DNA of 35,879 nt from contig CAJXKW010000018.1 in assembly GCA_913055855.1 (NCBI GenBank), positions 1 to 35,879 of the forward strand, written 5' to 3'. Under the pieces are notes generated by a model. It saw only the letters and a list, made by a program, of their open reading frames with translations, made no database searches and was not told the origin of the DNA. The stretch is from an uncultured Limimonas sp. GTDB taxonomy: Bacteria; Pseudomonadota; Alphaproteobacteria; Kiloniellales; Rhodovibrionaceae. Both the position numbers and the translations under genes were made by a program. Shown in pieces: positions 29,634 to 35,879 of the stretch. How positions within the stretch are numbered: position 1 is the stretch's first letter; every line of letters starts with the position of its first letter.

Positions 29634-32609
29634 ATGGCGCAACACGCTCCGCAACATCCGCTGGACCGGGACAAGGCGACCTACGTCGCGGGCTTGTTCC
29701 GGCAGTTCCTGCGCGACCCAGAGAGGGTGGAGCCGGCGTGGCAACGCTTCTTCGCCGACCTGGACAGCGAGGCGCGCGCCTTCATCGCGGGCTTCCAGGG
29801 ACCGGAAGCGGAAACCCGCGACGAGGGCAAGGTCGCCGAGGGCGTGGCGGGCGCCGGGGCGCACCACCTCACCCCGCATCACGTGCGCGCGGCCACGCTG
29901 GACTCCATCCGCGCGCTGATGATGATCCGCACCTACCGGGTGCGCGGGCACCTGGAGGCGGACCTGGATCCGTTGCGGCTGCGCCCGCGCCCGCAGCACC
30001 CGGAACTGGACCCGCGCACCCACGGCTTCGGCGAAGCCGACATGGACCGGCCGGTGTTCATCAACGGCGCGCTGGGCTTCGAGGTCGCCACGGTGCGCCA
30101 GATCCTGGAGCGCCTGCGCGCCACCTACTGCGACAAGATCGGCGTCGAGTTCATGCACATGCAGGATCCGGAGCAAAAGGCCTGGATCCAGAAGCGTATC
30201 GAGAACATCCACAACCGCACCGATTTCACCGAGCGCGGCAAGAAGGCCATCCTGGAGCGGCTCGCCGCGGCGGAGACTTTCGAGCAATTCTTAGACAAGA
30301 AATACACCGGCACCAAGCGCTTCGGCGTCGACGGCGGCGAGGCCATGATCCCGGCCCTGGAGCAGATCCTCAAGCGCGGCAGCCAGATGGGCTTGCGCGA
30401 GGTGGTGCTGGGCATGTCCCACCGCGGGCGGCTGAACGTGCTGTCCAACTTCATGGGCAAGCCGTTCCGTGCAATCTTCCACGAGTTCTCCGGGGGCGCC
30501 TCGCACCCCGAGGACATCGGGGGCTCGGGCGACGTGAAGTATCACCTGGGCACGTCCTCGGACCGCGAATTCGACGGGAACTGGGTGCACCTGTCCCTGA
30601 CCGCGAACCCGTCGCACCTGGAGGCCGTGGACCCGGTGTGCGTCGGCAAGGTCCGCGCCAAGCAGCGTCAGCGCCAGGACAGCGACCACACCGAGGTGGC
30701 CTGCCTGCTGCTCCACGGCGACGCCGCCTTCGCCGGCCAGGGTCTGGTGCCCGAGACGCTCGACCTGTCCGAACTCAAGGGCTACCGCACCGGCGGGACG
30801 ATCCACTTCGTCATCAACAATCAGATCGGCTTCACCACCAATCCCATCCACGCCCGCTCGGGGCCGTACTGCACGGAAGTGGCCAAGGGCATCCAGGCCC
30901 CGATCTTCCACGTGAACGGCGACGACCCCGAGGCGGTCGTCCACGTCGCCCGCATCGCCACGGAGTTCCGGCAGACGTTCAAGAAGGACGTCGTCATCGA
31001 CATGTTCTGCTATCGGCGCTACGGGCACAACGAGGGCGACGAGCCGTCGTTCACCCAGCCGCTGATGTACGAGGCGATCAAGAAGCACCCGCGCGTGCGC
31101 ACCCTGTACACCGAGCAGCTCGTCAACGAGGGCACGCTCACGCGCGACGACGCCGATGGCTACGTCAGCCACTGGTACAACGTCCTCCAGGAGGCCTACG
31201 ACACCGCCGACACCTATCAGCCCAATGCGGCGGACTGGCTTGAGGGCGTGTGGTCGGGCTTCCACCAGCCGCGCAACTACGGCCCGCGCCGCGGCGATAC
31301 GGGGGTCAGCGCGGATGTCCTGCGCGAGGTCGGGCGTGCGCTGACGCAGGTGCCCGAAGATTTCAACCTCAACCGCAAGATCCGGCGTCTGCTCGACCAG
31401 AAGCAACAGATCATCGAAAGCGGCGAGAACGTCGATTGGGCGACGGCGGAAGCGCTGGCCTTCGGCACGCTGCTGCTCGAAGGGCATCCCGTCCGGCTGT
31501 CCGGGCAGGATTCCGCGCGCGGCACGTTCTCCCAGCGCCACGCCGCGCTGATCGACCAGCTCACCGAGCGCCGCTACGAGCCGCTGAACAACATCCACCC
31601 GGACCAGGCGCACTTCGAGGTGATCGACAGCCCGCTCTCCGAAATGGGCGTGCTGGGCTTCGAGTACGGCTTCTCCCTGGCGGAACCGCGCGCGCTCACG
31701 CTTTGGGAGGCGCAGTTCGGCGACTTCGCCAACGGCGCGCAGGTCATCATTGACCAGTTTATCGCCAGCGGCGAGGTCAAATGGCTGCGCATGTCCGGGC
31801 TGGTGATGCTGCTGCCCCACGGCTACGAGGGCCAGGGCCCGGAGCATTCCTCGGCGCGCATGGAGCGCTTCCTGCAACTGTGCGGCGAAGACAATATCCA
31901 GGTGGTGAACTGCACCACGCCGGCGAACTACTTCCACGCCCTGCGCCGGCAACTCCACCGCGACTTCCGCAAGCCGCTGGTGGTGTTCACCCCCAAATCG
32001 TTGCTGCGGCACAAGCGCTGTGTCTCGCATTTCGGCCGTTTCGGCGGCGACGAGACCTTCCACCGGGTGCTCCACGAGGTGCCGCCGCCGAGCGATCCCA
32101 AGGACGCACGCCAGCTCGTGCTGTGCTCGGGCAAGGTCTATTTCGACCTGCTCGAGGAACGCGAGAAGCGCGGCATTACCGAGGTGCACATCCTGCGCCT
32201 GGAGCAGCTCTATCCCTTCCCGGCGGACGCCCTGATCGAGGAGATGCGCCCCTACACGCACTGCGAACTCGTCTGGTGCCAGGAGGAGCCGCGCAATATG
32301 GGCGCCTGGATGTTCCTCGAGGGCTTCCTGGAAGGCGTGGCGCAGGAAACCGGCTTCGAGCAGCCGCGCCCGCGCTATGCCGGACGGCGCGCGGCCGCCT
32401 CTCCGGCCACCGGCATCGCCGCCTGGCACAAACGCGAACAGGCCGAGCTTCTGGACGACGCCCTGACCGTGGGCCGGCCGCACCTGTCGCGCATCCAGGT
32501 GCGCAAGCTGGAAGCCGAGGGCAAGCGTTCGACCAACCTCAACGACATCCTGGACAAGCGTGAAGGCGCGACGGCCCAGGCCGGCGCCGCCGCGCGCAAA
32601 TCGGCGTAA
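29634..32609 (+). CDS. sucA: 2-oxoglutarate dehydrogenase E1 component
   Basis: A 991-residue thiamine diphosphate enzyme that decarboxylates 2-oxoglutarate and transfers the succinyl group to the lipoyl arm of SucB. The N-terminal peripheral segment (ATYVAGLFRQFLRDPERVEPAWQRFF) is a variant of the usual E1o start, lacking the typical GGN box. Active-site landmarks include MSHRGRLNVL, GDVKYHLG, the thiamine motif HGDAAFAGQG with INNQIGFTTNP, and in the C-terminal half SEMGVLGFEYGFSL and PHGYEGQGPEHSSAR. The ATG at 29634 is preferred over ATG 29568 because it follows AGCAGG and avoids translating a hairpin region. It is co-directional with sucCD and sucB. Confidence 0.96.
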   Translation: MAQHAPQHPLDRDKATYVAGLFRQFLRDPERVEPAWQRFFADLDSEARAFIAGFQGPEAETRDEGKVAEGVAGAGAHHLTPHHVRAATLDSIRALMMIRTYRVRGHLEADLDPLRLRPRPQHPELDPRTHGFGEADMDRPVFINGALGFEVATVRQILERLRATYCDKIGVEFMHMQDPEQKAWIQKRIENIHNRTDFTERGKKAILERLAAAETFEQFLDKKYTGTKRFGVDGGEAMIPALEQILKRGSQMGLREVVLGMSHRGRLNVLSNFMGKPFRAIFHEFSGGASHPEDIGGSGDVKYHLGTSSDREFDGNWVHLSLTANPSHLEAVDPVCVGKVRAKQRQRQDSDHTEVACLLLHGDAAFAGQGLVPETLDLSELKGYRTGGTIHFVINNQIGFTTNPIHARSGPYCTEVAKGIQAPIFHVNGDDPEAVVHVARIATEFRQTFKKDVVIDMFCYRRYGHNEGDEPSFTQPLMYEAIKKHPRVRTLYTEQLVNEGTLTRDDADGYVSHWYNVLQEAYDTADTYQPNAADWLEGVWSGFHQPRNYGPRRGDTGVSADVLREVGRALTQVPEDFNLNRKIRRLLDQKQQIIESGENVDWATAEALAFGTLLLEGHPVRLSGQDSARGTFSQRHAALIDQLTERRYEPLNNIHPDQAHFEVIDSPLSEMGVLGFEYGFSLAEPRALTLWEAQFGDFANGAQVIIDQFIASGEVKWLRMSGLVMLLPHGYEGQGPEHSSARMERFLQLCGEDNIQVVNCTTPANYFHALRRQLHRDFRKPLVVFTPKSLLRHKRCVSHFGRFGGDETFHRVLHEVPPPSDPKDARQLVLCSGKVYFDLLEEREKRGITEVHILRLEQLYPFPADALIEEMRPYTHCELVWCQEEPRNMGAWMFLEGFLEGVAQETGFEQPRPRYAGRRAAASPATGIAAWHKREQAELLDDALTVGRPHLSRIQVRKLEAEGKRSTNLNDILDKREGATAQAGAAARKSA

Positions 32610-32629
32610 CGCCGGGCCTCCACCCGGCG
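32610..32629 (+). other. Hairpin in the sucA-sucB gap
   Basis: CGCCGGG (32610-32616) and CCCGGCG (32623-32629) are exact inverted repeats with a 6-base loop, starting at the base after the sucA stop. AAGGGGG, the sucB ribosome site, follows within 7 bases. It is too short of a U-tract to be a clear terminator inside an operon. Confidence 0.5.
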
Positions 32630-32645
32630 ATCACAAGGGGGACGG

Positions 32646-34442
32646 ATGGCGACGGACATCACGGTGCCGACACTCGGCGAGTCGGTGACCGAGGCGACGA
32701 TCGCGCAATGGCTCAAGCAGCCCGGCGACGCCGTGGCCGCGGACGAGCCGGTGGCCGAACTGGAGACGGACAAGGTCACGCTGGAGGTGAACGCGCCCGC
32801 GGCCGGTACGCTGGGCGAGATCCTGGTGAATGCCGGCGAGACGGTCGAGGTGGGCACCCGCATCGGGCGCATCGCCGAGGCCGAGGCTGCCACCGCTTCC
32901 GGCGACGGCCAGGCAACGTCCCCGACCGCGGAGCCCGCCACCACGCCCGCAGGCGACGGCGGCGCGAGCGGCGAGACCGTGGACGTCCCCGTGCCCTCGC
33001 TGGGCGAATCGGTGAGCGAGGCGACGATCGCGCAATGGCTCAAGCAGCCCGGCGATACGGTGGCCGCCGACGAGCCCATCGCCGAGCTGGAGACCGACAA
33101 GGTGACGCTCGAGGTCAATGCGCCCAGCGCCGGCACCCTCGCGGAACACCTTGCACAGCAGGGCGACACCGTCACCCCGGACGCCGTCATCGCACGCATT
33201 TCCACCGGCGCCGCGGCATCGGCCCCCGCCGGCCGCGCACCGACGCAGCCGTCCGGCGGCGCCGCGGCCGCGCCGGCGCAACCGGCCGGCAGCGAGGCCC
33301 CGACCGGCACCGAGCCGGTGACCGCCGCAGCGGCCAGCGGCACGCCGGGAAGTCTGGACCCGAACCGGGCGCCGCGTACGGACGGCCGGGTGACGCGCCA
33401 GGATCTGGAGCGCTTCCTGACCCGCGGGCCCGAGTCCATGCGCCCGGAAGACCTCAGTCCGGCGGTGCGCAAGCTCATTCAGGACAACGACCTGGACCCC
33501 ACGCGCATCCCGGCCACCGGCCCGGACGGCCGGCTGACCAAGGATGACGTCATGGCGGTGGTCGAAGGGCGCCGGCAGCTCCTGGAGATGCCGCGCCCGC
33601 AGTCGCCGGCGGACGCCCAGAGCGCGGCGCAGGCGGCGCAGGCCGCGGCGGCCGCCGCGCCGGCGCCGAGCGCACAGCCCTCGACCGGAGGCGCGGCCGG
33701 GGGCGACACGGCACCGGCGGCGCCCCCGGCCGAGACCGGCGAACGTCGGGAAGAACGGGTGAAGATGTCCCGCCTGCGCCAGACCATCGCCAAGCGGCTG
33801 AAGGAGGCGCAGAACACGGCCGCCATGCTCTCGACCTTCAACGAGATCGACATGTCGGCCGTGAACACCGTTCGGGCGCGCTACAAAGACGACTTCGAGA
33901 AGGCCCACGGCACACGCCTGGGCATGTCCTGCTTTTTCGCCAAGGCGGTGGTGCAGGCGCTCAAGGAGCTACCCGCCCTGAACGCCCGCATCGAGGGCGA
34001 GGAAATCGTCTACAGCAAGTATTACGACATCGGCATGGCCGTCTCCACGCCCAACGGCCTGATGGTCCCCGTGGTCCGGGACGTGGATACGAAGTCGATG
34101 GCCGAGATCGAGTCCAGCCTGCGCGACCTCGCCAAGAAGGGCCGCGACGGTAAGTTGTCCATGGACGATCTCCAGGGCGCGACTTTCTCCATCACCAACG
34201 GCGGCGTGTTCGGCTCGCTGTTGTCCACGCCCATCATCAACCCGCCACAGTCGGGCATTCTGGGCATGCACAAGATCCAGGACCGCCCCGTGGCCGTGGA
34301 CGGGAAGGTCGAGATCCGGCCCATGATGTACGTCGCCCTGTCCTACGACCACCGCATCGTCGACGGGCGCGAGGCCGTGACCTTCCTGGTGCGCGTCAAG
34401 GAGTGCCTGGAGGACCCGACGCGCCTGCTGCTGCAGATGTAG
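32646..34442 (+). CDS. sucB: Dihydrolipoamide succinyltransferase (E2o) with two lipoyl domains
   Basis: A 598-residue E2 component that moves the succinyl group from SucA to CoA. Order: lipoyl domain 1 (about 2-78), Ala/Pro linker, lipoyl domain 2 (about 112-188) with the same ETDKVTLEV lipoyl-lysine box, a long linker, a peripheral-subunit-binding domain (about 269-306; [14 protein letters not shown], then [11 protein letters not shown]), a second linker and the catalytic domain from about 370, ending with [13 protein letters not shown] (catalytic His) and LLLQM. Most E2o proteins have about 400 residues and one lipoyl domain, so this is enlarged. Residues 239-258 ([17 protein letters not shown]) resemble the second half of a binding domain, possibly a partial copy. 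The gene for E3 (lpd), often next, is not here. Confidence 0.94.
   Translation: MATDITVPTLGESVTEATIAQWLKQPGDAVAADEPVAELETDKVTLEVNAPAAGTLGEILVNAGETVEVGTRIGRIAEAEAATASGDGQATSPTAEPATTPAGDGGASGETVDVPVPSLGESVSEATIAQWLKQPGDTVAADEPIAELETDKVTLEVNAPSAGTLAEHLAQQGDTVTPDAVIARISTGAAASAPAGRAPTQPSGGAAAAPAQPAGSEAPTGTEPVTAAAASGTPGSLDPNRAPRTDGRVTRQDLERFLTRGPESMRPEDLSPAVRKLIQDNDLDPTRIPATGPDGRLTKDDVMAVVEGRRQLLEMPRPQSPADAQSAAQAAQAAAAAAPAPSAQPSTGGAAGGDTAPAAPPAETGERREERVKMSRLRQTIAKRLKEAQNTAAMLSTFNEIDMSAVNTVRARYKDDFEKAHGTRLGMSCFFAKAVVQALKELPALNARIEGEEIVYSKYYDIGMAVSTPNGLMVPVVRDVDTKSMAEIESSLRDLAKKGRDGKLSMDDLQGATFSITNGGVFGSLLSTPIINPPQSGILGMHKIQDRPVAVDGKVEIRPMMYVALSYDHRIVDGREAVTFLVRVKECLEDPTRLLLQM
32691..33055 (+). repeat. 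Direct repeat of lipoyl-domain DNA inside sucB
   Basis: A 38-bp stretch is identical at 32691-32728 and 33018-33055, offset 327 bp (109 codons, in frame). Similarity continues on the 3' side for about 80 more bases with mostly synonymous differences. This indicates a duplicated lipoyl domain kept similar by recent origin or gene conversion. Confidence 0.9.
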
Positions 34443-34559
34443 CCAAGCGGCCCTACCCTGACCCAACTCCTGACACAACTGCGGCTGAGCACTTGATCAC
34501 CGCGACTGGGCCGGGCGTACCGACCTTCCGATTGCAAGCGGCCAATCGTACAGGGCCGG

Positions 34560-34594
34560 AAACGAAAACAGCGGCGATCCCGGAGGACCGCCGC
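34560..34594 (-). terminator. Rho-independent terminator of the cold-shock gene
   Basis: On the minus strand a 10-bp stem with one mismatch (34594-34585 with 34580-34571) is followed by TGTTTTCGTTT, a U-rich tail. It is the most classical intrinsic terminator in the window. A second stem with one bulge (34609-34619 with 34623-34634) lies between it and the gene. Confidence 0.75.
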
Positions 34595-34649
34595 CGTCTC
34601 GTCCGTCCGGGCCGCGCGCAGTGCGCTGCGGCCCGTATCGGCTCAAAGC

Positions 34650-34853
34650 TTACAGGGCCTTGAGGTTGCCCGCCGCGGTCTTGCCGCGATCGGTAACAAG
34701 CTCGTAGCTCACGCGCTGCCCCTCGCTAAGGGTGTCCAGGCCCGCGCGCTGAACGGCCGTGATGTGGACGAACACGTCCTTACCGCCGTCCTCCGGTTGG
34801 AGGAAGCCATAGCCCTTGGTGGTGTTGAAGAACTTCACGGTTCCGGTCGCCAT
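34650..34853 (-). CDS. Cold-shock domain protein (CspA family)
   Basis: A 67-residue single cold-shock domain protein that binds single-stranded RNA or DNA and acts as an RNA chaperone. Both nucleic-acid motifs are present: RNP1 as KGYGFLQ (normally KGFGFI) and RNP2 as VFVHITA. It begins MATGTVKFFNTTKG, standard for the family. AGGAGA lies eight bases before the ATG; the frame is open further upstream but this start is exact for the family. It is convergent with sucB. About 210 bp upstream without a gene could hold a long 5' leader, as in cold-induced csp genes. Confidence 0.95.
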   Translation of the reverse strand: MATGTVKFFNTTKGYGFLQPEDGGKDVFVHITAVQRAGLDTLSEGQRVSYELVTDRGKTAAGNLKAL

Positions 34854-35064
34854 CGGCGAATCTCCTAAATCCTCGTACAACAAACCTACAGCACTCGTGT
34901 GCCGAAGGCCGTCGTGATCGTCCGTCGCATCCGGTATCCAGGAGATCGCGTCGCCGCGTCGACCAGGCACGGAAGGCATCCAATCTCGACAGCCAGAAGG
35001 TGGGCGAGTCGCGGCCGGAATGCAAGCGAAAATGCCATCCCGGCCGCGATTTTTGCCCATGGGT

Positions 35065-35879
35065 TCAGCCGCGACCGCCCAGGAGGTGCCAGCCCTGCAT
35101 CGCCGCCGCCCCCAGGCCGAAGGTCAGTGCGAGCAGGATCAGGAACCCGCCCAGGAACGGCAGGAGCCCCACGAGCGCGAGCAGCACGATGCCCGCGCTC
35201 GCGCGACCGAAGCGCGGCCCGAAGCCGAGCGTGCCCGCGTGGCGCCCGCCGATCCACGGCAGGTGCCGGCCGATCGCGAGCGCCGCGGCGATCAGGCCCA
35301 CCGCCGCGAGCACGCCGTAGAGCAGCAGCGCCAGCACGCCGATCGGAATGCCCACGACCGTGCCCATGAGAACGAACGCGGCAAGGGGCCCGCCCACGAG
35401 GATAAGCAGCCCAATGCCCAGCGAGGGCCAGGGCTCGACCGCGACGGTATCGCTCGCCCCGGCGACCAGGCGCGGCACAGTGCCCACCAGCAGTGCGGTC
35501 AGGGCGACGCCACTAAGCACCACGCCGAACCAGCCCAGCGCGCCCGCCAGGACCATATCGAAAACGCCCGGCACTTCGGGGCGTTGCAGGGTGCGTTGGG
35601 TGATCTGCCCGGCCACCTGCGCGCCCGACATGCGCTGCAGCTCCTGGGCGCTGCGGTAGGTCAGGTCGCCCTCGATCTGCGTGTTGGGACCGAGCACGAT
35701 GCGCTCGCCGACCAGATCGACGTCACCCGAGATCGTGCCGTCGATACGGATCTCGCCCGCCGCGGCCCGGACGCTGCCGCCGATTTCACCGGCGAGCGCC
35801 ACGCGCGCGCCCGCGGCGAGGACGTCCCCTGCGACGTTCGCCGTTGGGTCCAGCTTCACCGAGGCACCGGCGGCGATGA
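35065..35879 (-). CDS. Bactofilin-like polymer-forming protein with C-terminal membrane domain (5' end outside window)
   Basis: At least 271 residues, open to the window edge, so the true start is missing. The first part is a right-handed beta-helix of short repeats (VAGDVLAAGARVALAGEIGG, IRIDGTISGDVDLVGERIVLG, TQIEGDLTYRS), the bactofilin/polymer-forming cytoskeletal pattern. A linker (about 80-100) is followed by at least four hydrophobic helices with a Gly/Leu-rich make-up and a short soluble tail. Bactofilins are normally soluble or tail-less; this fusion resembles the membrane-anchored polymer-forming proteins annotated in many proteobacteria. Function is unknown; a membrane-bound scaffold on the envelope is a reasonable guess. 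It may start with a signal peptide beyond the edge. Confidence 0.8.
   Translation of the reverse strand, partial: IAAGASVKLDPTANVAGDVLAAGARVALAGEIGGSVRAAAGEIRIDGTISGDVDLVGERIVLGPNTQIEGDLTYRSAQELQRMSGAQVAGQITQRTLQRPEVPGVFDMVLAGALGWFGVVLSGVALTALLVGTVPRLVAGASDTVAVEPWPSLGIGLLILVGGPLAAFVLMGTVVGIPIGVLALLLYGVLAAVGLIAAALAIGRHLPWIGGRHAGTLGFGPRFGRASAGIVLLALVGLLPFLGGFLILLALTFGLGAAAMQGWHLLGGRG

Noticed and set aside
30291..32483. 730-codon open frame opposite sucA
   Set aside because: Antisense shadow of a well-conserved E1 gene.

Overview
The window is GC-rich (about two thirds G+C by eye), densely coded chromosomal DNA with no rRNA, tRNA, CRISPR array or recognisable transposase. The order mdh-sucC-sucD-sucA-sucB, an LDH-type malate dehydrogenase and a two-subunit Tat-exported molybdenum hydroxylase fit an alphaproteobacterium, perhaps Rhodospirillales-like. 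Other features (cysJI-type sulfite reductase, a GTAGGTTGGG-type intergenic repeat, PrsK/PrsR) are also common in Gammaproteobacteria, so I am fairly sure only of Pseudomonadota.

Layout. 1-2283: 3' end of cysJ and complete cysI (assimilatory sulfite reduction), separated by an intergenic inverted-repeat element. 2344-9221: a surface/polysaccharide regulatory block holding a PEP-CTERM exported protein, the PrsR/PrsK two-component system, a sugar-nucleotide epimerase in the same operon, and a divergent UDP-glucuronate 4-epimerase. 9373-12436: an EAL phosphodiesterase, a small DUF6494-like protein and a chemoreceptor. 12528-15442: zapE, an LpxR-like outer-membrane lipid A deacylase and a second PEP-CTERM protein. 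15886-19573: a two-gene periplasmic molybdenum hydroxylase and a CsgG-like/SH3 lipoprotein. 19853-21697: 3-hydroxybutyrate dehydrogenase and a patatin hydrolase. 22002-26074: a GcvA-type LysR regulator divergent from a Rieske oxygenase with a Glu bridging residue (quaternary-amine type), and a solute-binding protein. 26464-34442: TCA operon mdh-sucCDAB. 34650-end: a cold-shock protein and a membrane-anchored bactofilin-like protein cut by the window end.

The most coherent system is a putative sigma-54/PrsR regulon. PrsR carries the GAFTGA loop that contacts sigma-54, and both PEP-CTERM genes have a -24/-12 promoter with the required 10-bp GG-to-GC spacing. Upstream of the first gene lie two related inverted repeats (GTGTCA-N7-TGACAC type), 43 bp apart centre to centre, which look like enhancer sites for PrsR. 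A weaker match lies upstream of the second. The exosortase itself is not in this window.

Other points worth attention: SucB has two lipoyl domains sharing a 38-bp identical DNA stretch plus what looks like an extra half of the peripheral-subunit-binding domain; GC-rich hairpins sit at suc gene junctions; and the last four codons plus stop of the SH3 lipoprotein gene are tandemly duplicated.
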